Below are positions 49,484 through 60,483 of a stretch of 64,000 bases of DNA, in pieces. This DNA is from Kudoa neothunni (Eukaryota; Cnidaria): the NCBI GenBank assembly GCA_964304625.1, contig OZ199840.1:1922001-1986000 (forward strand), given 5' to 3'. The position numbers and the translations under genes were made by a program. Under the pieces are notes generated by a model. The model saw nothing but the letters and a program-made list of their open reading frames with translations. It was not told the origin of the DNA and did no database searches. Numbering within the stretch: the first letter of the stretch is position 1; every line of letters begins with the position of its first letter.

Positions 49484-52400
49484 TCATATGCTGATATGCG
49501 ATCCACCAACCTCTTCAGCAGAAATAATACTTATGATATCATCGGAACTATTTTTTGTTCTTATTAGTCTTCCGAAAATTCCGCCCTTAAATTGGAATTA
49601 ATACATATTTGTTTTATTAGGAATTCTTGATATACAAAGTATAAAGCCGCCACTACCACACATGAAGTTATCACAGCAGAACAGATGACGACAAAAATTT
49701 TCCAACCTTTTGGTGATCTTTCTAAGGGACCGTGGAGATTAATTGAATACTATGAGAACGTATTAATGAAATTATAGAACAAATAATTCGCACTGTAAAG
49801 GATTTCCCTACAGAAGAAGAAGCCTTGAAATTGTTCAAAATTTCACCTGTGAGACTAACTTTTGCTGTATTGTTATTTTTCTATTAAATAATAATTGTAT
49901 GAAATATATGAGGAAAAATATACTATTAACGCCAATGCATGTTTCTGTATTTTAACCATAATTATAACCTTGTTGATTAAACTGATTGTATTGCCGGTCA
50001 TAGTGCAAATAAACTCGCGTGTTTGATAATTCCCACATGAGTTTTTGTAGCATTCGTTCAGCAACAAAATAGGCTCGTTAGGGCACTAGGAAAATTTTTA
50101 AATAATTATAAAAATTCAACAAATACTTTATAATTCGTGATATAAGCCAATTTATTTTCAAACTCGGATGAAATACTAAATCTGACAGCAATTCTGTCAA
50201 TTTTATTCTCGCCACCATATCCAATCTAGACGAATTTTATTCTGTTAAATATGTAACTATGTGTTACGGTGAACTCATTCGCAATATTTGCAGACAATAA
50301 TTTTGAACCAAATAAAACAACGTTTGTATTCGAGGTAGCTCTAACAATATTCAAAATAATAATGATAATAAATTAATCTATAGATTCTATTTTCTTTTAT
50401 AACAATAAATAATGTAAGTAATTACCCAGTCAATAAATATGTCTCAGGAATGTCAGGAACTGTTTTAACTTGATACTGTCTATCCAATAGAGGAGGATTA
50501 CCCTGACTGTCAAAAGGATATCTAAAAGAATTATATTTAAACGGTCATAAATTATATTTACATTTTGAAAGATAGAGGAAATTGTTTTGTTTGGTTACTA
50601 ACTTTAACACGTAGTGAGCACGTAACACTGGGCTTTATTATTGTGTTTAGGAGCATGAGTCATATAAGCGAAATAAAAAATTACTTTATTATTAACTAAA
50701 ACAAACTCCATGAGATTATCATCTTTATAACGACCGCTTGAAAAATCGTTCAACTAGAAACATTCCAAAAAGATTATATTGTATACAATAGATTACATTA
50801 TAAGTGTCTCCATCACATTTCCAAAATTCCAAGAATCTCGGATCGAATATTATTCTCACATTAAAGCAAAAGAGCAATTGGGGATTTTTTATTGCCAAAG
50901 AGTGGGAATATTCAAGTCTAATAACACTTTGATTGCCTTGCTTAATTTGCTCGATTCTTAATTATGTAGAAAATAATTTATGGGACATATCACATACTTT
51001 TTTCCCGTCTCCACGATAGGTAATATCTTATTTTTTAGATTGCAAACGTAATATTTGCAAACTAAGTTATTTTTGGGTCTGTGCACATCAAAATCATCAG
51101 AATAACCAAAAAGTTTTTGATTTTTGTTATCTGATAACAAATCGAATTTTGACTGAAAGTTTACCCATGGGAAAATGCTATCCGACATAACGGTAGCCAT
51201 GAAAATATGATTCCTCCGAATCTGAAATAATGTTGAAAACCTTGCTTCTTGCTCTCCTGAGGTGGAATTAAAATGGAATTCAAAATATTCGTGTGTTAGG
51301 AATTTCTCATTCTTTTTATTCACCAGATTGACAAAGCCATGAAATGGAGAAGGGATTTTTAAAGTAACATTCTTACGAATTCTAACTATATGCGATATTA
51401 TAAAATCATAATGGTTATTTACTTATAAATAAAAATGTATTTATATATTTAAATTTTTTAAAAAAATTTATGCTCTTAGAAACTTTGAATTTTAATTAAT
51501 GCGAATGAAACTATCTTAATTTGATATTTAAAATTTAATACTGACATCTAACGATATTATACTTTGTAAATAATTCGTAATATCAAATAAATTTACAATT
51601 AATAATATAAAAATTGTTTATATACCTATATGTTTTATTTTTCCCCATTGTTTGAGATGTTCATTAGCTCGAAATCTCATCAACACTTCAACTTTAACAC
51701 TTAAAAATATTTATATATGGCGTATCACATACTAATACCATATATATTCTTTGTTTGAAATTCCACATTCTTTATTACTTTTTTGATTCACAAACGTGTC
51801 TTTAGAATAAAAATGTCCAGAAATTGGTGTTCTATAATAGGAAGGATAATTATAAGTGTGAACATTGTGAACGGTTTCTTACATTAAAGATTTGATCGTA
51901 GATGTTTTAGAGGTAGTTGATAACAAGAGATCTAAACTGCTTATGTCTTATGAAGAAACAATGTCAACATTACCAGGTATACCATCTTGATTTACATCAG
52001 CCTCTCCAAAAATCCGATAAGCAATTCTATCAATGCCATCCAGATCATTAAAATATTGGGATAGTTCAATTTTCTAGAAATATAAAACTAGGTTCATCAA
52101 AAATAATACAATGTACGTATTTTAAATAGGCTGGTTTCCCCAAATATTTCCTAAGATACAGAGCTCCAACTGAATAGACGTAAACAGCACCTTTCTGGCT
52201 CGGTCCACCATATGGAGCCAACACAATAACCCCTACTTTGATTAGTTTCGTAAATCACAAAATAGATTACGATAATAGTATCTCTCTTCATTTGTATTGG
52301 AAGCGCAAATTGAATATCCAAAATAATCGCCATATCGTTCACCATAGATGTAGGATGGTTTTTCATCGTATGGGGTACTATTGAAAGAACGGTCAAGTAT

Positions 52401-53922
52401 TACGATCCCCAAGCTAAAATTGAAAAATGGATTGCTATACACGGCTAATATTCTAAACCAAAATTAGATAAATAATCTAATTTATTTTTTCCAGATAAAA
52501 AATATCACTCATCTGGATATTTGATGTATAGAGATTTAAATCCGATGTGTTTGGACGGCTAAAATTTATTCAATATTTAAAATTATATGAACTCATGTAG
52601 CGGTTTATACTTTATGATTCGTGAATGTAGTTTTTAATGAAGAATTTGAGTTTATCACGTCAAAAATATATAACTTATTTTAATTAACACCAACCATTAC
52701 TGCGATCACATACCTCCGATTCAGATTGAGACTTGGGTAACAAATATTCGAATTTTACTAAGATAATAATTTTAGAGAGTATATATTATTAGTTTTCATT
52801 AAAAATCCATTTACTTTATCAATAATAAATATATATATATATATATAAATTGAGCATGAATAAAAATATAGAAAAATAAGAAATTTATTTATTTTTAATC
52901 ATATTTAAAAAAATTAAACATACAATATTCGCTTGGAAATCTATACATCAGAGTAGTGGAAAAATCTACGTTTATATTGGAAATAAATTATCCGCGATAT
53001 TCTACCAATTACATACATGTAGTAGGAATATTGTAATGTTGCCCTTGTGGCAAGTTGCCTGTACTAATGTTTTCATAGAGATAAATATCAGTAGATTTAC
53101 TAAAACACGTAAGGCTACAATTTATTAAAAATTATACTTGTTATGTAATGCCCCAAGTAAAATATTCCCTTTACCATCAGAGTAAGTGATCAATCCGGAA
53201 TTATTTATTATTTCCGATTCAACTATCAACCTTCAAGTTTCATTGTAAATATTGAATAATAATTACCGGGCAACATTTCAGTCTTTTTGGATTTATAATT
53301 GTAAATGTAACAATAAGATATGGAACAGTTTGACGTAGTTTCAAGAATTATTCCGTTTTGTGCGCATACCTTAATTATTTGATTTTTAGAATGTGAAATA
53401 TCGATCAATCAATCAATCAATCTCTACAAGAAATAAATCTTCTGAGATCTTTCCCATATTTAATCCTAGCAATGGAAAATTGATTTTCGATTTGATTCTA
53501 CTTTCTTAATATGAAAACTTAGCGTCTCTTAACAACCACCAAAATAAACCTATAGAATGCTCAATGATATTCTTTTCCTCACAGAATGAACTATTGTTGG
53601 ACACACTTACGATTCCACACTCATACACCTTTCCAAGGTTGAAGTTACTTTGTTGGACATCAACGCTACCGCTATATGCCAAAGGTGCTGATATAATCAA
53701 TCTTTAATTAGAGTAAATACCATAAAATTAACCTAAAATAGTTAACCTATTATCAGAGCCTTTCTCAATGTTATAGCCAAATAATGTATGGTCAAATTTG
53801 GGATCGACGTTTTTTGGGTCGATTTCCAATCTCCAATTTTCCAATTTTCCATAAATGTTTACATAGGCACCACTGATTTTTTCACCCAGTACGAGTATAA
53901 AAAGGATACACGCACACAACAT
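49484..53922 (-). CDS. ITGA: Integrin alpha chain (multi-exon)
   Basis: Starts at ATG 53922..53920 with a signal peptide (MLCACILFILVLG). Exon 1 (53747..53922) is followed by a 45-nt intron and joins in phase to DNR-LIISAPLAYSGS, the classic integrin DNRLLVGAP motif. Beta-propeller features follow: LFGYNI; GKVYECGI; KIIVCAP-like NQIIKVCAQ (~53380); YGERYGDYFGYSICASN (~52320); VIVLAPYGGPSQKGAVYVY (~52230). A thigh/calf-like part lies at 50958-51323. Near the end a membrane segment (WKIFVVICSAVITSCVVVAAL; exon ends 49636) is spliced to a 33-residue tail starting GGIFGRLIRTKNSSDD (exon 49484..49585). This domain order is specific to integrin alpha, which pairs with a beta chain for matrix adhesion. 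Internal exons were not all resolved. Confidence 0.85.
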
Positions 53923-55144
53923 CACTATTGACTTCGGTATATATTTCTCGAACTTTTTAAGCCTTTAATATTTATTATATTTTTAATTACCTTTTAATAA
54001 TCCTTTATCTTTTAATATTATTATTTCGTGTTAATAACTGATTTCAACTTTCCGTTTCATCAATTTATCATTTGATTATCTTAATGATGATAATATTAAT
54101 AATCTATAATTCAATATTTATAACCAATGTAGGAAAAATAGTAATATTAAATTATTAAGAGAATTATTATTAATTGAAATTGAACGTAATATTTCGCGTT
54201 AACGAATGTTAATCTCTTGCCGGTATCGAATGAACTAACATATTTCATTATATAGATTAGTACTGAGTTTTACCTAAATTTATTTTATTTTATTAAAATT
54301 AAATGATATCGGTTATTTGTTTGATATTAGATTATTTCGAATTAATTAGATAAATAATTCGAAAATTAATACTCTAAAGAACTTGAAGTTATTAAGACCG
54401 CAATATTTTACTGTATAAAATGTTTCAAACATTTTTTTTAACAATTAAATTATAATTAAGTTCTATTAGTTATTTTTGGATTAAACTCAAAGTCAATATC
54501 GAGGTGGATCCCATTAAATCCTCTAAAGCTAAAGCAGAGTTTCCCAACCGGGGGGTAGATTTTAAATGGGAAAATTGCATAATACTGGCCGCATTTGACG
54601 ACTGAAGATTGTAGTTAGACCGATGATTGATCCAAAATTTATAAATTAGGATTGCATGATATATATTAAACAATTTCTGGTAGGAACGTGTGTGTTTTAA
54701 CTCATAATTTTGTTGTCGTTGTTGTAACGTTAAACATTTGCTACAAATGAATACCTAATGATTTTATTAATAATGAAATTCCAATTTTTATAGATCCCTG
54801 AAATTAATAATAGGCAATCGTTAGAGAGAAAATGAGATCACGCGTCAAAATCAGCGGTTACACATAACTTCAGAATACGTAAAAGGTGTTTTACGAGATT
54901 GAGTGTTATGGCCTGTAAAAATGACCGCGAGAGGCCAGGAGATATAAAATAGATTACAACTACTAACATGCATAACAAATGGACTATTCAATATAAGGTC
55001 GTGTTGCATCATTACTAAAAAATAATAAAAATAACGTAATCAGCATGGCCGAATTTGTTCGTTATCGCTTATTAGGATTACGGTCATCATTCTGCAGTTT
55101 TACCCTTAAATGAAATGGGTTAGATTGAGTGACAACAAAATTGG
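53923..55144. other. AT-rich intergenic spacer
   Basis: 5' flank of the integrin gene. At 54535 CAGAGTTTCCCAACCGGGGG resembles a hAT left end, without an identified partner. No gene is supported. Confidence 0.45.
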
Positions 55145-56660
55145 ACGGGCAGAATTTTTGCATAATGGGGTTTGTGACGTACTTAAAATGTTCTAAGGAA
55201 TTATATCATTCAGGATTATTTAACTCAATAAGAAGGAGGCAGAAATGCTCAAATTGTTTGTAGGAATAAATTCTTAACAACCACTTATAAAACTATTATC
55301 AGTTTCTTTCTTTTATACACAGTTTATCTTTTGCTGATGTAGTCTAATAATAATAATATTTAACCCTCTAACGACCATTAAAAACGAGATACCTCCAACG
55401 ATCATTTTGGGTCGAATCGACCCCATATTTTTATTTTATTTTTCTTTTCTAAAAAATATTTTGTTTCGGTTTATAAAATATGTAAGAAATCTGTCCAGGA
55501 AATTTTGAGTAAATTTTAAGTTTACTAACCCATTAATCTTCGATAATCCGTTAATGTACGGATTCAGATACCTTCGCTACATATCGTTAATATTACATAT
55601 TGAGGAAACGGAGGCTACAGTGTGAAATGAGATTCATTTATACAAACTAATTTAATGATGCTAGTTATTAAAATTTTACCGAAATTAAAACAAACATAAC
55701 ATAACACCACCTACGTAATATATTATTGCTCTTGGTTTAATTTTCTTCAAATTTAAAACACTTAATGAAACATCTAACTGGATAGTCATTGCAAAAATGG
55801 CGATTGCTCAATCCACAAATAACAACAATCAAGTATTGATTTTACGCTCAACGTCGTATAGATTGTTGAGCGAGGCTGGGAGGTTAAAAAAATATTTTCT
55901 GTGCTTTTTCTTGACGTTGATCTTTTTTTAAAATTCTAAATTAACCCATATTTGCTAATAAATGAATTATCGTATATGTCCATATCGTCGTCATCAGTTT
56001 CTTGAGAGATCCTCAATTATAACATCCTCATATTCACTACCAGAAGACTAATCTTTATGGAATAAAAAATTAAATTTAGAATTCATAGATATCATCCTGA
56101 TACTAAATTACTATTAATGATAAGAAATATTTTATATTGTCTAGTACAATTGATCGCTGAAATTGTGCACAAGCAATGTTCGATTAGGTTGCGTAAGGTT
56201 AGTCCGAGGATTAATTTTGATTTTCCTTAGAATTCTGTCGGTAATTTTATTTAATACATCACATAACAAATTTAATGAAATTTTTGTACAAATTGATGAA
56301 ATAAAAAGAAAGGGTCGATTCGACCCCCCAAATCCAAATGATCGTTTGAGGGTAACCTTCAAATTTGGCTACATAAAAAAACCTGCATTATCCAATTTTC
56401 CTCGGTTACATAGAAGACTATATTTGTGAAGAATTGCTTGAATTCAAGAACATTATAATAAAGGGAGGAGAAATTATACGTTACACAATTCTACTTTGGG
56501 GTCGAATCAACCCAGTATCGTTAGAGGGTTAAAGTGGGTATTTACATGGTAAATAATATTTAGATATCACTAGTTTTGACTATTTTAAACTATTTCCGGC
56601 ACCTAAAAGCTAAGAAATAGATCCGATATAATTTAATTTGACATAATCAAAAAAATTAAG
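55145..56660. repeat. Second copy of the 28.7-29.1 kb repeat, interrupted by a piggyBac MITE
   Basis: 55145-55360 matches 28740-28960 in the same orientation (ACGGGC..., CTAAGGAATTATAT, GTAGGAATAA, AAAACTATTATCA). 56533-56660 matches roughly 28990-29130 (TAATATTTA, AATAATTTAAT, AAAAATTAA). The 1.17-kb MITE sits between the two halves. The copies are diverged, so the repeat is older than the MITE insertion. Confidence 0.65.
55364..56528. mobile_element. piggyBac-type MITE, 1.17 kb, with intact ends
   Basis: Flanked by TTAA (55360-55363 and 56529-56532). The ends, CCCTCTAACGA and TCGTTAGAGGG, are perfect inverted repeats. Near each end is a palindrome: GGGTCGAATCGACCC at 55409-55423 and GGGTCGAATCAACCC near 56499. 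The left terminus matches the 2.5-kb piggyBac at 30187 (CCCTCTAATGG), suggesting that family could mobilise it. The largest internal frames (73-88 codons, ~56141-56429) have no recognised domain. Confidence 0.85.
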
Positions 56661-56794
56661 TCTGTAGGTAGTTGGTGTGAAAGAGTTGATGGGATAAACA
56701 ATTATCATTAAGCAAGCGTACATGTCTTTTAGGATCAGGTTTTATCATGCAAAAAGCCTCTGCTACGGCTAAACCAGCATAAAATCATAATGAG

Positions 56795-57250
56795 CCTGGA
56801 AAATGTGGCACGGTGGTGTTAGGTCGAGATCGCATACCTTGAGATTGCGAGTTCGAAGCCTAGCCCAGGTGTTCTTGTACTCCTAATCCTAAATTAAATA
56901 GGAAGGCTGTAGTAATCTAATCGCAAGGATCTACCTACGATTTATCGTGGTCTTGCTTGCAGCCGAGAGTGAAGCCTGGCGGAAGGGTAGAACTCGGGTG
57001 CTAATATACTCATTAACTCCAGGTTACAGGAACGAAATAAAATCCAGTAGAGAGAGGGTTTCCGTGGAGCCGACGTCCGTATCCAGGCGACTATCCCAGA
57101 CTAATTTGGGGGTTAGCCCAGGGTATGGTTGCTTCGAAACGAGTATGTTTGTGGGTTAAAATCTAATGCTACCGCATAAACGTAAGCCGCCTTAATTAAT
57201 ATGATGCTGCAGTGCCTAAAGCGTAAATGGAGCAGGCCTAACCAGCCCCA
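56795..57250 (+). repeat. GC-rich SINE-like island (tRNA-type head)
   Basis: A ~450-bp stretch of clearly higher GC than its surroundings. Near the start it has an A-box-like TGGCACGGTGG (56806-56816), and about 33 bp later a B-box-like GAGTTCGAAGCC (56849-56860), the internal RNA polymerase III promoter layout of tRNA-derived SINEs. The rest has no domain-bearing frame. No 3' poly(A) or simple-repeat tail was clearly seen, and no second copy was found in this window. Confidence 0.5.
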
Positions 57251-57424
57251 ATTTCACAACCTAAAAAGTTGCACCAGGAGTTTGATCTTGTAAACAAAAA
57301 AAAGTATAAATTCTTAAAGTGGAATGAATTCATCTTCCAAGTTAAGGAGATAAAATTGGATTTTTCTCCATAACTAGTTGGCGAATTTAAAAAAATTGTT
57401 AAAACCTCTGCTCTAGCTCTAATG

Positions 57425-58596
57425 CAGTGGTTTTTAATCTTTTTGCTCACGAATCCGAATACGTTCGATGAACTTAAAGCAGGATTCTTTTTTAATGCGT
57501 TATCTAAGCAAATATATAATATTTTAACTTTAATTATTTGTCCCAAATTTTTAATGTTATTAAAATATCTATGATATAGATTATTGGTGTGATGATTTTA
57601 TTTTAAAATAATTAAGATTTTTTATTACTAAAAATGACTTATTTTGTTTATTAAAAGAATTAATAACCTTGATATCTATCCTAATCATTTAGTCAGAAAT
57701 TATTTAAAACTTTAACCAAGTATAGAAAAAAGTGCATAATATTTTAAAATACAAAAGTAAATAAAATTTAAAATATATTTGAATTTAAATGTTGAAAAAT
57801 AAAATCTAAATAAAAACGCTCTTATAATAAAAGTATTTTTGCTATATAATATCTTTAGTTTTGTTAATTAATGCGTTTATTAAAATAAAGAGTTAGAAAG
57901 GAAGGATTATTTTTTAAATGATTGCAAATATGATGAAAAAACATATTTTTTGTATATAATAATTAACTTTAATAGAATATTTAATGAGATTTTTGCTCCT
58001 GATTATTATAAACTAATCCACAAAATTTTTTAATCGAAAATGGAACATATACCTATGCGATGTTCATTTTTAATCGCGGTAACGTCTATTTATAATTTAT
58101 TCATAACGTTTTTTTAGAATCTGCTGTACTTAATTACTTTCGACCCGTCGCTACCACTCGAAGGGGTTCAGAACAATTAAATACAGTCAAAACTACACAT
58201 AACTAGATATTATGATCCGTGTCAACAGCCATTTCCTTGTTTTCATAGTAATTCTTTTTGCTTTTATAAATTAACAAAAATAAGCTGTTATGAAAGGAGT
58301 AATCATTCTAAATTCATGATCCGCCACATTTATAATATAATATTTCAAATTTTTATCCACTAACTTACTAAATAAACTTGTTTTTATAAGCGTTTTTACG
58401 AAATAAATAATAACAAAAAGAAATATTGTAAAAAATACTAAAAATTTATAAGAAACTATACCTCACGACTATATTTGATATTTTTAATAATTACGCTAAT
58501 ACTAAAAATTACCCAATTATAATGAATGTATATTGGGAAAATTGGATTCAGATTTTATTGATATCACTCACGTAACTCAGGCTAAGAATAACTAAT
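57425..58596. mobile_element. Non-autonomous hAT-type element, copy B
   Basis: The left end CAGTGGTTTTTAATCTTTTT is the inverted counterpart of the right end of copy A (ATTAAAAACCACTG). Interior blocks follow copy A in order and orientation (GCTATATAATATCT, GTTAATTAATGCGTTTATTAAAATAAA, AATTACGCTAAT, AATTGGATT). The right end is degraded near 58590. The 8 bp before the left end are CTCTAATG; no matching duplication was found on the right. Confidence 0.65.
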
Positions 58597-59009
58597 ATAA
58601 AAAATACATAAAGATCGAAAATTGGCGTATTTGCTATACTTTTTTGGAAAATGATGAAAATATAATCACACTTTTTCCACAAAAAATCCAAGTTAAATAA
58701 TTATAGTCAATCGATTTATTAATTTGAAACCAATCGATAGAATATAAAATGTATTAAAGTTTTCGCCGAAAACTACATCCCCCAAAAAATCACACCTTCG
58801 CCCCTGAAGAGTCGATTACATTCGACAATCTAGTTGATTAGTAACTTAGTCTTTGTTTAGGCGGCACTAATATCCAATTAACTGAATATATAAAGGATCA
58901 AATAAATAATCCACAAAACTAATATAAATATCAGAATCAAAAGTAAAAACATATTATAGTCAAAATAGGTCAAATCAACGCTAAATTATAGAGCGAAAAC
59001 ACGTTTCCA
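58597..59009. other. Intergenic spacer
   Basis: No coding signal; 3' flank of SDHAF2. Confidence 0.5.
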
Positions 59010-59471
59010 CTACTCATCTTTGAATATTTCAACGTCAGGTTGGAAAAACCGTTTTTCATGGGATTTATTTTTGGCAAATTCCTTCAACATCACAAAAACT
59101 TGATTATTGTACATTTCAGGGGCAGGTTTCTGTTCGGTGATCCAGTAGAATAGTTCCCAATCGTTGCTTGGACGATTGATCAGCAAATCATACTGATCGA
59201 GTTCGTTTTTGGTAAAACTACCAAGATATTTTCCTGCGAACAATGACAGGATAAGACAGTTTTCAATCATCCCACGTTTTCGGCTTTGATAAAGCAAACG
59301 GGCTCGTTTGTCTCTAAGCGATTCGTGTGGTTTTAATGAAAAGTTGTGATTTCCTTCATCTTCATATTTCTCATCAAAAATGACTGATTCTATTTTATAT
59401 CTTATTGTGGGTATAAAAATTTTATTATTAAATCGACAAAATGCTGTAGCAGCTGTTAGGCAGGCCCTCAT
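59010..59471 (-). CDS. SDHAF2: Succinate dehydrogenase assembly factor 2 (SDHAF2/SDH5), single exon
   Basis: 153 aa from ATG 59471. The frame is open further upstream, but this start gives the expected mitochondrial targeting head ([20 protein letters not shown], basic and amphipathic). The factor promotes covalent flavinylation of the SDHA subunit of complex II in the matrix. The body matches the family closely: [19 protein letters not shown] (human IKRARLLYESRKRGMLENC), then LYD-type [20 protein letters not shown] and [21 protein letters not shown]. Size is normal (human 166 aa). There is no intron, unlike most genes here. It looks intact. Confidence 0.95.
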   Translation of the reverse strand: MRACLTAATAFCRFNNKIFIPTIRYKIESVIFDEKYEDEGNHNFSLKPHESLRDKRARLLYQSRKRGMIENCLILSLFAGKYLGSFTKNELDQYDLLINRPSNDWELFYWITEQKPAPEMYNNQVFVMLKEFAKNKSHEKRFFQPDVEIFKDE

Positions 59472-60136
59472 AATGTAAATATTTAAAGATGCGTACGCAT
59501 ACGAGATAATATAAAAATATTTTGGGATAAATTGAATATTATTTTTAAAATTAAACAATTTTATTTATAAATAATATGTGTTAATTTTGAAAAATTCAAT
59601 CATAACCATATTTTTTATAATCCTCCGTATGTCGTACATTGGTGTTATCACTTACACACTTAAACTATTCAATGATTATTGATAGATGTTAGAAATATTT
59701 AATTTCTAACGAAAATAATAAATTTAAATAGTTTTATAACGATTTTCTCATAAATTTTAATAATAAACAAGTAATTGTTTGTTGTTATTGGTGATGATTT
59801 TGAGAAAGGTCCCAAATGTATTTATTGTTGTTATTGACTATTTACGTAATAAATTAATATTTAAAAATTTCATTAATTTATACATATAACCAATTTGGAG
59901 ATATTCGAAAAAAAATTGGGTACATCATGAGAATTAAACGTTTGTCAGATTGTTTGTTTGTTTTCTCACTTGATAAACACGATAAACGTGGTCTTTCGCC
60001 GCCTTTTCCGTAGACTTGTGGTGGTAGGGAAATGTGTAAAGTTCGTGCAAAATGCTTGATTCTTTTTACGATATTAATAAATTATGGAACGGATTGTTTA
60101 TGGACGAAACGTAATAAAAATTTTTATTCGCAATTA
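59472..60136. other. Intergenic spacer
   Basis: SDHAF2 5' flank. No further gene is supported. Confidence 0.5.
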
Positions 60137-60305
60137 TATATGCATAAAAATATCTATGTATAAAAATATCTATGCATAAAAATATATATGCATAAAAATA
60201 TATATGCATAAAAATATATATGCATAAAAATATATATGCATAAAAATATATATGCATAAAAATATATATGCATAAAAATATCTATGTATAAAAATATATA
60301 TGCCT
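60137..60305. repeat. Minisatellite, 16-bp unit, about 10-11 copies
   Basis: Tandem copies of ATATATGCATAAAAAT. A variant unit (ATCTATGTATAAAAAT) appears at both edges and the pure unit in the middle, the usual pattern for slippage and homogenisation. It lies just upstream of the discoidin-domain gene. Confidence 0.9.
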
Positions 60306-60483
60306 GTACGGAATAGGAGAACTTGTAAAAGATGTTGATTATATCACAAGTACCTTTATTACATGGAATAATACCAATCCTAAGTAGGTGGTTTTTAAAA
60401 GTGGTTTTTATTGATTATTTTTAAGATCACTGGATACCTACGCTAGTATAACTCTTTTGAAGAAGGGAATCCTCATTTCTGAG

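Noticed and set aside
60066-60257. 63-codon reverse frame of repeating Phe/Tyr/Ile
   Set aside because: Translation of the 16-bp minisatellite.
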